This document shows, piece by piece, positions 27,656 through 35,344 of a stretch of DNA of 64,000 bases. The DNA lies in NCBI RefSeq assembly GCF_014764405.1, contig NZ_CP061725.1, positions 2,852,001 through 2,916,000 on the forward strand, written 5' to 3'. How positions within the stretch are numbered: the stretch's first letter is position 1; each line of letters opens with the position of its first letter. The stretch comes from Micromonospora craniellae. GTDB lineage: Bacteria; Actinomycetota; Actinomycetes; Mycobacteriales; Micromonosporaceae. Both the position numbers and the translations under genes were made by a program. A model generated the notes under the pieces. The model was not told the DNA's origin. It did no database searches and saw only the letters and a program-made list of their open reading frames with translations.

Positions 27656-27883
27656 GGCGGGATGGCCTTTCGTTCGGGTTTCGGGCAGGGGTCACCGTCC
27701 GGACCGGGGTGGGGTGTTGTGCCTGATGGCCGGCTCGACCGATGACCACGTTGATCGACGCTCATCTGTTGATGAAGGTCAAGTCGTCGGGGCGGGGGCG
27801 GTGAGGCAGCGCGGCCCGATCAGGCTTCGAGGCGGGGCCTCGGGGGGCTGCCGAGGGCTGTGGTTGTTCGTCGCGACTGGCGG

Positions 27884-28462
27884 TCAACCGGTTGTCGGCG
27901 CGCGCGGGTCAAGGCGGGTGGTGTCGACGAGGGTGGCCAGCGCGGCGTGGATCGCCTGGCTGGTGTCGTGTTCGTCGATGTCGACGGTCGGGTGGGGTTC
28001 AGTGCGCCATCGGGTGACTTGGTAGCGGCGGTGATCGCTGTCGACGGCGTCGATACGGCGGATCTCGTGGAGCCTGTGGGGTTCGATGAGCACGTCCTCG
28101 TAGTCGAGTGCCCAGGCCAGCAGGCGCACGCCGGGGGTGGGGTCGGTGAGCAGGGTGGTGATCAGGTGCAGGTCGACGCAGGCGGCCAGGGTGGGCCGGG
28201 CGGGTGGGCGGCCGGCGGGCAGCGCGTCGGTGAGGTCGGTGAGGAAGTCGGCGAGGCCGGCGCGGTATCGGCCGAGGCGGGCCGGGTTGAGCGGGAGGTG
28301 GACGGTCCGCATCTGGCGTCTGCCGCACCGGGGTTCCGCCGGGGCGGGGCGATCGTGGACGAGGAGCAGGCGAGATGGGCGTCCCCAGCCGAGGCGATCG
28401 ACGCGGGCGTCGACCGCCAGGAGGCTTTCGGTGAGCGTGTGGACGGCGTTGAAGGACAGCAC
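27884..28462 (-). CDS. hypothetical protein
   Basis: 192 residues from the GTG at 28462, which has AGGAG upstream (longer readings pass through a terminator hairpin). The pattern LSFNAVHTLTESLLAVDARV, then VHLPLNPARLGRYRAGL, suggests an alpha/beta protein. The centre has ACVDLHLITTLLTDPTPG. The C-terminal part has a conserved-looking DYEDVLIEPHRLHEIRRI. No catalytic motif is evident. It is followed leftward by ~230 bases before the Cys-rich small gene, in which nothing was recognised. Confidence 0.6.
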   Translation of the reverse strand: MLSFNAVHTLTESLLAVDARVDRLGWGRPSRLLLVHDRPAPAEPRCGRRQMRTVHLPLNPARLGRYRAGLADFLTDLTDALPAGRPPARPTLAACVDLHLITTLLTDPTPGVRLLAWALDYEDVLIEPHRLHEIRRIDAVDSDHRRYQVTRWRTEPHPTVDIDEHDTSQAIHAALATLVDTTRLDPRAPTTG

Positions 28463-28495
28463 TGCGGTCTCCTGTCGGGGTGGACACAGCGGAGG

Positions 28496-28524
28496 GACCC
28501 CGCAGCCGGGGTGGCTGCGGGGTC
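28496..28524. terminator. hairpin after the GGDEF gene
   Basis: Perfect 12-bp stem (GACCCCGCAGCC and its complement, five-base loop), 34 bases after the stop at 28558 in the leftward direction. Confidence 0.65.
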
Positions 28525-28557
28525 GTCCGGCGGGGGGGACTTCGGGCGAGGGTGGGG

Positions 28558-29193
28558 TCAGTGGCGCTGGCGGTCGCGGCTGCGGACCGTCGGCGTGCGG
28601 TGGGGCAGGTACTCGCGCACCCGGGTACCGCCGGCCTTGGCCTCGTACATGGCGCTGTCGGCCTCGGTCAGCAGTCGCCGGATGCTGGTGTCGGGGTAGC
28701 GGTTGTGGGTGTGGCCGACTGAGGCGGTCACGGGCAGGGTGGCGTTGACGACACGGATCGGCGCGGCGGCGATCACCTGCCACGCGGCGTGGGCGGCGGC
28801 TTCGGTGTCGTCGCGGTCGCCGTGCACGAGTAGGGCGAACTCGTCGCCGGAGAGCCGCGCCACGGCACGCACCGGTGCGGTGAGGCCGGCGAGGCGGCGG
28901 CCGATCTGGTGCAGGAGGTCGTTGCCGACTTCGTGTCCGAGGGTGTCGTTGACGGTCTTGAACCGGTTGAGGTCCAGCAGCACCACGCCGACCGCGGTGT
29001 CGTCGTCGAGGGCGGCGCGGAGCCGGTCGAGGAACATCCTGCGGTTGGGTAGTCCGGTGACCTCGTCGTGGGTGGCGTCGTAGCGGGCTGCCCGCAACGC
29101 CTGCCGTTGGCGCCACAGCGCGGTTGCGGCGAGGGCGAGGCCGGCGAGGATCCCGCCGACGCCGGCGAGCATCTGTTGCACGGTTTGCGACAC
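28558..29193 (-). CDS. membrane-anchored GGDEF-domain protein (probable diguanylate cyclase)
   Basis: 211 residues from the GTG at 29193, with AAGGAG eight bases upstream. One hydrophobic helix (residues ~8-28, MLAGVGGILAGLALAATAL) anchors it. A GGDEF domain follows: DEVTGLPNRR near 44, a Mg-binding D in LLDLNRFKTVNDTLGH near 75, and the signature RLSGDEFALL near 118. The signature is SGDEF in place of GGDEF, a substitution found in active and inactive enzymes alike. No EAL domain or clear upstream sensor is present, so the helix may sense the membrane. It would make cyclic di-GMP from two GTP. It is short but complete. Confidence 0.85.
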   Translation of the reverse strand: MSQTVQQMLAGVGGILAGLALAATALWRQRQALRAARYDATHDEVTGLPNRRMFLDRLRAALDDDTAVGVVLLDLNRFKTVNDTLGHEVGNDLLHQIGRRLAGLTAPVRAVARLSGDEFALLVHGDRDDTEAAAHAAWQVIAAAPIRVVNATLPVTASVGHTHNRYPDTSIRRLLTEADSAMYEAKAGGTRVREYLPHRTPTVRSRDRQRH

Positions 29194-29221
29194 TGATGTG
29201 GCTCCTTTGCATGAAGGAGCA

Positions 29222-29265
29222 CCGGGGGTGGGCGGACAGCGGTCAAACTTGACGCCCGCCCCCGG
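29222..29265. terminator. hairpin after the 29.3-kb gene
   Basis: Stem of 13 bp with one G-T pair (CCGGGGGTGGGCG against CGCCCGCCCCCGG) and an 18-base loop, 24 bases beyond the stop at 29289 in the leftward direction. Confidence 0.6.
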
Positions 29266-29288
29266 GCTGCTCACGGATTGGGTGCCGG

Positions 29289-30116
29289 CTACTGCTCGGC
29301 GGGGGCGAGTTGAAAGGTGGCGGGCCGCTCGACGGTCCGCACGGCCTTGCCCTGGTTGACCAACTTGTCGGCGGCGTTGACGACCGCACCTGCCGATGCC
29401 TTCTTGGCGTCGGTGCCGGCGTTCGCGGCGTCGATGAGCTTGCACAACTCGCTGACCTTGTATGCCCGGTCGGGGTGGGCTTCGAGGACGTCGAGCACCG
29501 CCCCGGCCAGAGACCCCTTGCTGCGTCGACTCTTCGCATCCGTGACCGGCTCATCGGCGGCAGGTGCATCCCGCTCGGGCTCGTCCGCAGTGGGTCCTTC
29601 CCGCTCGGGTTCGTCGGCGGTGGGCGCGTCACGTTCGGGCTGGGCGGCGGGCGGCGGGTCCGTCTGGTCGTCGGCGGCGGCCATAGCGTGCCCGTGGACG
29701 TCGGCGGTGTCGGAGGAGTCTTCCTCGGCCGCCGACGTGGAGGCGTCCGCCGCGCCACCGGCTGTCGGCGTCTGCGAGGCGACGGTGGGTGGCCCGTCGG
29801 CGTTCTCCTCCTGCGGGGGATTCGTCGGCTGTTCAGAGGTCGGGGCGGAGGTGGCGGGCTGGGGTGGCGGGTTCTGGTGCGCGCCGACGGTGGCGACGCC
29901 GTCGGCGGTGAGGCGCCATACCGCTACCTTGCTGTCGGTGTGGACGCGCTCGGCCTTTCCGGTCGACTCCCACGCCCGCAGCTTCGCGGTGGCGGTGGAG
30001 TAGCCGAGGCCGGCGGTGTCGGCCACGGCGGCGGCGGTGGCCTCACCGAGGTCGGCGAGGGCGGCGAGGACCTTGAACATCGCGTGAGCCGGTACCGGCT
30101 CCGTCGTATCGGTCAT
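29289..30116 (-). CDS. winged-helix protein with two ends joined by a repetitive acidic linker
   Basis: 275 residues from the ATG at 30116. Residues ~10-65 form a winged-helix-like domain (FKVLAALADLGEATAAAVAD, then LGYSTATAKLRAWESTGKAE). Residues ~200-270 form a second helical DNA-binding-like unit (SLAGAVLDVLEAHPDRAYKV, then SELCKLIDAANAG). The long linker between them is Asp/Glu/Pro-rich and contains three tandem copies of a nine- to ten-residue unit of the form ADEPERxAPT. It may act as a DNA-binding regulator of the element. The same linear arrangement is seen in actinomycete MarR-like proteins with disordered linkers. Confidence 0.65.
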   Translation of the reverse strand: MTDTTEPVPAHAMFKVLAALADLGEATAAAVADTAGLGYSTATAKLRAWESTGKAERVHTDSKVAVWRLTADGVATVGAHQNPPPQPATSAPTSEQPTNPPQEENADGPPTVASQTPTAGGAADASTSAAEEDSSDTADVHGHAMAAADDQTDPPPAAQPERDAPTADEPEREGPTADEPERDAPAADEPVTDAKSRRSKGSLAGAVLDVLEAHPDRAYKVSELCKLIDAANAGTDAKKASAGAVVNAADKLVNQGKAVRTVERPATFQLAPAEQ

Positions 30117-30268
30117 GAGGTGGGTCCCTTCTGCGGTCGAGGTGGCACTGATCCACGCTTCGTTCGGGGCGTCGATCAAGTGCGATGCCCGGATGTCGGG
30201 ATGGCACCCGGGGGGCGGTCCGGTGCAGGCCGTCAGGCCAGGTGTGGGCCTGCGGTGTCGCGTCACCG

Positions 30269-31165
30269 CTAAGGTCGGCGGCGGGTGGTGGTGCGCTCGC
30301 GGAGGCGGCCGGACAGCGCGGTGGTCTCCAGGCGAAGCCGGTCGCGCACGGGCATCCGGGTGGCCCGGCCTGGGGTGGCGGGCGCGGGGAGCCAGAGCCA
30401 CCGGTAGGCGCCGATGCTGTAGTAGCCGTCGCGGTCGGGGTGGCAGCGGTCGTCGACGGTCAGGTCGACGGTGTCGCCGAGGTCGGTCTCTTCCAGCAGC
30501 ACCAGGGTGGTGCCGTCGAAGCGCGGCAGCGGGTACTCCCCCGGCATCGTGGCGGCACGCCACGGCCCGGACAGGTGATCGACGATGCGTCGTGCGGTGC
30601 GCGGGTCGAAGCGGCAGATGAGGTGGTTGTCGTCGCCGGTGTCGTAGCCGTCGGCGACCAGCGCGGGATAGTCGAGATGGTCGACCTGCGGTGAGGTGAC
30701 CATGCCCGGTCGCCAGCGCGTTCCCGGCGGGGTGATCTCGCCACGGTGGTCGGCGAACTCCACCTGCGCGAGACCGATCGTGGCGTTCGGTGGCACGTCG
30801 GTGTCGATCGCCATCCAGGAGTGTCCGAGGTCGGCTGCGGCGCGCAGCACGTCGATCAGTCGGCGCCCCTGCGGGTCGGGGTGTCGCAGGGGCAGGAAGA
30901 AGTGCTCGTCCGGTGCGGTGGGTTCGTCGACGCGTCGCCACGACGCGCCGTCGGCGACCTGCTCGACGCCGTAGGAGGTGAACCAGACGGGAACGCCGTT
31001 GGATCGCAGGTCGCCGCTGCTGCCTCGACGGCGCAGCGCCAGTGCGGGGGTGTTGTGTTCACCGGCCATGAGCTGAGCGCGCGTGAGGCGGCGGGTCGGG
31101 CAGGCGAGGGCGTGCTCCGCCAAGGGCAGCACGTCCTCGACGCGGAACCACAGTCGTGGGGACAT
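30269..31165 (-). CDS. 'LYFDL' family protein, long copy 2
   Basis: 298 residues. The N-terminus (LWFRVEDVLPLAEHALACPT) matches the plan of the small proteins at 18.2-18.6 and 31.5-31.9 kb. The family unit, ~135 residues, appears to be present once at the N-terminus with divergent sequence. The second half repeats the same type of alpha/beta layout, with a conserved LRSNGVPVWFTSYG and DGYYSIGAYRWLWL. No catalytic motif was recognised. It ends 104 bases before the next leftward ATG. Confidence 0.6.
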   Translation of the reverse strand: MSPRLWFRVEDVLPLAEHALACPTRRLTRAQLMAGEHNTPALALRRRGSSGDLRSNGVPVWFTSYGVEQVADGASWRRVDEPTAPDEHFFLPLRHPDPQGRRLIDVLRAAADLGHSWMAIDTDVPPNATIGLAQVEFADHRGEITPPGTRWRPGMVTSPQVDHLDYPALVADGYDTGDDNHLICRFDPRTARRIVDHLSGPWRAATMPGEYPLPRFDGTTLVLLEETDLGDTVDLTVDDRCHPDRDGYYSIGAYRWLWLPAPATPGRATRMPVRDRLRLETTALSGRLRERTTTRRRP

Positions 31166-31532
31166 GGTGGATAGACCTCCTCGAGTGGAAGGGGGAAATG
31201 GTGGGAAGAGGAACAGAGCGGCCTGTCTCAGGCCGTGGTGCAGTGGGGCACCCCTGGCCCGGGGCGCTCGGCCGTGAACGACTCTGTGGCCGGGCAGGCG
31301 GATGCGACCGCGCCAGGGCGGTCGGGCGTGGTGGGGGTGGGGAAGGTCTCCCGGTCAAGTGGCGGGCCCGGCATCTGCGGGTCACGGTGCGAGCCCCAGC
31401 GCGGCTGTGGGCGGGAGCGGGCTGTGGTCGAGGCGGGACACGCGCTTCGTGGCGTCGGACGAGAGCACCGGACGGCGCCCCTGGGGTCTGTGGGGTTTCG
31501 AGGTCAGGGGTGCCGTCCGGGCGGCGGGTGGT
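31166..31532. other. intergenic region with a terminator hairpin
   Basis: About 370 bases. A long imperfect hairpin (stem ~16 bp) occupies 31468-31520, directly after the stop of the gene at 31533. No gene is supported in the rest. Confidence 0.4.
31468..31520. terminator. hairpin after the 31.5-kb gene
   Basis: Left arm CCGGACGGCGCCCCTG and right arm CAGGGGTGCCGTCCGG pair over 16 bp with one mismatch. The loop is ~21 bases. It begins 13 bases after the leftward stop. Confidence 0.6.
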
Positions 31533-31949
31533 TCAGCGCGGGGCCCGGCGTGCGCGCAGGCGGCCGACGCCGACGGTGAGCGTGTTCGGGTCGACCATGA
31601 TCAGGTTCGCGCCGTCGGTGACGCCTCGCGTGATGAGGTCCATCAGCTGCGGTCCGTCGCTGTCGAGCAGCGGCAAGTCCTGCGGATCAGTGATCTCCGG
31701 CAGTCGGACCGCGGGAACGGTCAGGTGGTGCAGCGCCCTGGCCAAGGCGGGTGCCGGATGATGCGCGCGGTCGAGGCCGTTACCGGCGAGCCAGACGAAT
31801 CCGCCGTGGCGGAACAGTTGCAGCGCCGGCTCGGCGTCACGGCGACCACTCGCGCCCGTGCCCCGGGTGGGCTGGTTGCGGTCGGCGAGAACGGCATGCT
31901 GGGCGTGGGCGGCGACGGCGGGCAGGTCGAAGTACAGGAAGCGGGACAT
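31533..31949 (-). CDS. small 'LYFDL' family protein, copy 3
   Basis: 138 residues from the ATG at 31949, with GGAG close upstream. The N-terminus FLYFDLPAVAAHAQHAVLAD is the closest match to copy 1 at 18.2-18.6 kb. The later part has FVWLAGNGLDRAHH, matching the YLMSNGLPRL region of copy 1. The C-terminus (NLIMVDPNTLTVGVGRL) is the third strand-helix unit. The closeness of copy 1 and copy 3, against a shared core only in copy 2, suggests two separate duplications. No function known. Confidence 0.65.
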   Translation of the reverse strand: MSRFLYFDLPAVAAHAQHAVLADRNQPTRGTGASGRRDAEPALQLFRHGGFVWLAGNGLDRAHHPAPALARALHHLTVPAVRLPEITDPQDLPLLDSDGPQLMDLITRGVTDGANLIMVDPNTLTVGVGRLRARRAPR

Positions 31950-32137
31950 GATGCTCCTTCCAGCGGGGTGCGGGGAATGGGGCGGATTCCGGACGAGGCG
32001 GCACCCGTGCCTTTCGTTTGCGAGGCGCAGGTGTGTCGGCCTCTCCGGATGCGGTCGTGGCACAGGCTTGGCTCGAGCGGGTGGCTCGCCGGCGCTCCGG
32101 TAGGCGGGGGTTGGGTGAGCCACCGCGTCGAGTGCGG

Positions 32138-32935
32138 TTACGGCGTTCGCAGGTCGATGGCGAACAGCTGCTGCGTGCCGTGCAGGGACTGCAGGTGGTG
32201 GTGGGCCTGCTGCAGGTAGGTGATCCGGTCGGCGAAGAACGCGCTGGCCGGGTGCAGCCGGTGGCCGTCCTCGGTGAGCAGGGCGTCGGTGCATGACGCC
32301 CACAGGGCGTGGTAGTTGGCGTAGGCGCTGGCGCCGGCCTGGAAGATCTCCAGGTCCGCCACCTCCAGGCCCGGGCCGTACGCGGTGGCGTTGTGCATGC
32401 GCATGGCCTGCACCCGCGGCTGCCGGTGGAACTCGGCGGTCGCGAGGTGCATCGGGTAGTCCGACGGGTCGGTCAGGTGCCGTTGGAGGAACACCGCCCA
32501 CGGGGTGGCCGGCCGGGTGCCGGCGACGACGTGGGACCACTGTTGGTGGCGTAGGACCGCGCCCATGTGCGCGGCGTGTCCCATGCCGGTGAGGTCGAGC
32601 AGACGCACCGGGCCGCCAGCGCAGCACTGCGGGCCCGTCGTGGCCTTCTGCCAGTCGATGAGGTGGCGGCGCTGCCAGGGCCGCAGAGTCGGGGTGGCCC
32701 AGAACCTGCGGCAGCTGGTGCCGCCCACGCCGAGGTGACGGTCCAGGTTGCGGGTGCTGGCGTGCAGGACCGCGGTGAGGTCGTCGGAGACGCAGACGAT
32801 CATCTGGCGGATGACCGCCTGCGGCACGACCACGGGACGCGGGTTCGTCTTCTTCGGTCGCTCGGCGGGCGGTGGCGTGAGGCGCTGCACGCGGCTGCCG
32901 TGACGGGTCAGCGCGGTGCCGTTGGCGTGGGACAT
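32138..32935 (-). CDS. hypothetical protein with conserved Trp/His/Cys residues
   Basis: 265 residues from the ATG at 32935, which has GGAGG a few bases upstream. A basic head (~30 residues) is followed by a mostly helical domain with VPQAVIRQMIVCVSDDLTAV, a region LTGMGHAAHMGAVLRHQQW, and SYANYHALWASCTDAL near the end. Histidines and Trp are unusually common, suggesting a redox or metal-binding role, but no known signature was recognised. It is the most upstream gene of the accessory array, after which a TGTGAG/CTCACA palindrome lies upstream (33.36 kb). Confidence 0.6.
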   Translation of the reverse strand: MSHANGTALTRHGSRVQRLTPPPAERPKKTNPRPVVVPQAVIRQMIVCVSDDLTAVLHASTRNLDRHLGVGGTSCRRFWATPTLRPWQRRHLIDWQKATTGPQCCAGGPVRLLDLTGMGHAAHMGAVLRHQQWSHVVAGTRPATPWAVFLQRHLTDPSDYPMHLATAEFHRQPRVQAMRMHNATAYGPGLEVADLEIFQAGASAYANYHALWASCTDALLTEDGHRLHPASAFFADRITYLQQAHHHLQSLHGTQQLFAIDLRTP

Positions 32936-33426
32936 GAAACCTCCAGGTAGGGGTTGTGGGCATGACGGCGGCCCGGCCCACCGGGGGTGCGTGGGTCGGG
33001 TGATCGACAGGACCGAGTTGCGCGCAGGGCGCGGGGGTGACCGCGTCCACCGGGTACGTGGGGCGGGTCGGTGATGCCGGCGCGTACTGCGCGCCGTGGA
33101 GCGGGTGGTTGGTGCGACCTCGGGGTCGCCGCGCGGTGTGCTGCCGACCGGCGTGAGCGGGTGGGCGGGACGCACCGGAGGGTGCGGCGGGGATCCCTGA
33201 GGTGGGACCGAACCGGGGTGGAGAAATATGGAGGTGTGGTTGGTGCCGTGAACGGTAGCGGCCGGTTCTGTCAGGCCGGTCCGGCGAGTTGATCGCCGAC
33301 TAGTGGGGCTGACCTGCGCTGTGAGAGCAAACGGCGCTTGTCTCGCGGATGTCGGCAGGGTCGCTGTGAGACTCCGCGACTCTCACAAATGATCTCGTTC
33401 TGGGTAGACGTGGGCAGTAGGCCGTT
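32936..33426. promoter_or_regulatory. upstream region with a TGTGAG/CTCACA palindrome
   Basis: About 490 bases with no gene. At 33365-33387 lies TGTGAGA, nine bases, TCTCACA, a perfect 7-bp inverted repeat. A further TGTGAG is at 33320. The same half-sites occur in the 60-bp elements before the conjugation and methyltransferase operons. This is likely the operator for leftward transcription into the accessory array. Confidence 0.5.
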
Positions 33427-34301
33427 CTACAGGTCGTCGAAGCGCTGTGGGTTGGTGACCGTGTCGGGTCCGTGGTCCGACGGCAGTTCGTGCAGGTGCC
33501 GCCGGTGGGTGGGGTTCGAGACGAGGGTCCAGACTCTGCCGGCGGGGTCGGGGCAGTGCACGGCGGTGGCGATCGGGCTGGCGCTGCGCAGTCCGGCGAG
33601 GACATTGAGCAGGCTGGCCTCGCGGCGGCGGCTGGGCACCCAGAACAGCACGGGGTAGCGGGGACCGAAGGTGGTGAGGCGTTCGTAGCCGCGGAGCTTG
33701 GCCACGACCCGGGCCAGGTTCTCGGTGTCGTTGTCGTGCTCCAGGAAGAAGCCCGTCGAGGTGCCCGTCGTCGTCCAGATGCCGTGCCCGTCGGGGCGGA
33801 TGCCGGCCTGGGCGTAGACGGTGGTGGCGTGCTGCTCGGACCACCACCGTGACAGGTCGGCGTCGGCGCGGCGGCGGGCGGTGGCGATCAGGTCGGTGAA
33901 GAACTGGTTGACGCCGAGCAGGTGGTTGACCTGGCCGCTGGCGGCGATCCGCTTGCTGCGTTCCAGGGAGCTGCGGGGCGGTTTGCCGCCGATGCCGGCG
34001 GGGTCGTGGTAGGCGCTCGGGTGTAGTTGCAGGCCGACGGGCCGAGGGTGTAGAGCAGCGATCCGTAGCGGCCGTGGGCGCCGCTGCGGCCGAAGCGGTG
34101 CAGCACGTCGAGGCGGTGCAGGATCGTGAGCCGCCGCTGGGCGGTGCGACGGCCGTCGAAGAGGGCGTGGGTGATCTGGTCGGTGGACAGCAGGTAGTGC
34201 TCGGCCAGCAGGGCGAGCAGGGCATGGTCGCGGGGGACGATACGACCGAAGACGGCGAGGGGATCAGGTTTGCTGGAGGCGGACGGAACACGGGAGTACA
34301 C
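33427..34301 (-). pseudogene. replication-relaxation family protein, frameshifted
   Basis: A ~290-residue protein broken by one missing base. The first part (MYSRVPSASSK to YTLGP, residues 1-88) has the N-terminal winged helix with RDHALLALLAEHYLLSTDQI typical of replication-relaxation family proteins, named from plasmid genes and found in mobile elements. After ~34038 the sequence continues in another frame with a convincing LHPSAYHDPAGIGG and later VAKLRGYERLTTFGPRYPVL, ending at 33427. One added C beside the C at 34038 (plus strand) would restore the frame. It is either a pseudogene or a sequencing error. Its position next to the conjugation operon fits a regulatory or replication role. 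Confidence 0.7.
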
Positions 34302-34325
34302 GGTTTGCTCCTAGGCAGGAAGGGT

Positions 34326-34345
34326 TCCCCTCCCGATCGGGAGGG
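34326..34345. terminator. short GC palindrome upstream of the replication-relaxation gene
   Basis: CCCTCCCGA followed by TCGGGAGGG. This lies in the ~200-base gap between the end of the VirD4-like gene and the replication-relaxation start, and could terminate the conjugation operon or bind a regulator. Another short inverted repeat, CTGAC...GTCAG, follows near 34397-34415. Confidence 0.4.
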
Positions 34346-34507
34346 TGTCTGGCAGAGAGGAGGGCGGTGCGGAGGGTCTGTCAGGGGGCGTGTGCGGCAC
34401 TGACAGCCCAGGTCAGCACTGTTCGGCTGGCATCCGGCGGTCACCGGTGACGATCCCCGTGACGAGCCGGTGCGCGACCCGGGCGACGCCACCGGCTGAC
34501 CGATGAG

Positions 34508-35344
34508 TCAGGCGCGGTCACTCTTCGGCCGGGGCCGCCGATCGTCGGGCTTACGGCTGAGCCGCTCGACGAGGTCGTCGACAGCGCTGGTGTCCTGACT
34601 AGGTACCGCCGCCGCTGCTGCCTGCCGGATGGCGGTCGCCTCACCGACGACCGGCCTCGGCGGTCGGGTCCGCATCGTGAACGCCGGCGTCTGCCGGCCA
34701 TCGACGACCAGACGCGCCGCCGCGGTGTACGCGTCCAGGTGGGCGAGGTCGTGCTCACCCAGCTCGGGCACGGTGTGCCGGGACAGCACCTTCGCGTCCT
34801 CCGGCGCCACCGTGAAGTAGACCTTGTTACGGGCGTTCGCCGACGCGGCGGCGAGCAGGTCGCGTGGAAACTGCGCCAGGTCCTGGTGGGCGAGCACCAG
34901 CGAGAGCCGGTACTTGCGTGCCTCGGCGAGCATCGTGTCCAGGCTGTTGGCGAGGGTGAGGAAGTTCTGCGCCTCATCAATGATCAATGTGGCATCATGT
35001 CGCCGGTCGGGGGCGGTGGCGGCGCGGGCGGTGGCGGCCTGCCACACCTGTGCGAGGACGAGGGAGCCGAGCAGCCGGCTGGTGTCCTCGCCGAGGATGC
35101 CCTTGGGGATACGGACGAGCAGCACGCCGCCGTCCAACACGCGGCCCATGTCGAAGCTGGACTTCGGGTACCGCATAGTCCGCTTCACGAAGTCTCGCAG
35201 CAGGAAGGACCGCAACCTGGCGAGGACCGGCCCGATGACCTGTGAGCGCAGGCTGTCGTTGAGGCTGTCGTACCACTGCCAGAAGCCGCTGAGCCCGGCC
35301 GGGTCGTCCAGGTCCACTGTCATCGCGCTTCTGAACTGCCGGGT
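34508..35344 (-). CDS. VirD4-like coupling ATPase, C-terminal exon
   Basis: Second part of the coupling protein gene, interrupted by the group II intron. From about the codon at 35344 on, the sequence MTVDLDDPAGLSGFWQWYDS is typical of the C-terminal half of the TraD/VirD4 ATPase, and Walker B is seen in TLIIDEAQNFLTLAN near residue ~140 of this exon. The last ~60 residues are a basic tail. Any reading upstream of 35344 in this frame is intron sequence (MSREVHVRIC). The reading frame joins that of the first exon when the intron is removed; the exact 3' splice base is not certain. Confidence 0.8.
   Translation of the reverse strand, partial: TRQFRSAMTVDLDDPAGLSGFWQWYDSLNDSLRSQVIGPVLARLRSFLLRDFVKRTMRYPKSSFDMGRVLDGGVLLVRIPKGILGEDTSRLLGSLVLAQVWQAATARAATAPDRRHDATLIIDEAQNFLTLANSLDTMLAEARKYRLSLVLAHQDLAQFPRDLLAAASANARNKVYFTVAPEDAKVLSRHTVPELGEHDLAHLDAYTAAARLVVDGRQTPAFTMRTRPPRPVVGEATAIRQAAAAAVPSQDTSAVDDLVERLSRKPDDRRPRPKSDRA

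Noticed and set aside
29560..29650. Short tandem DNA repeats as a separate repeat element
   Set aside because: They encode the repeated acidic linker in frame and are best seen as part of that protein.
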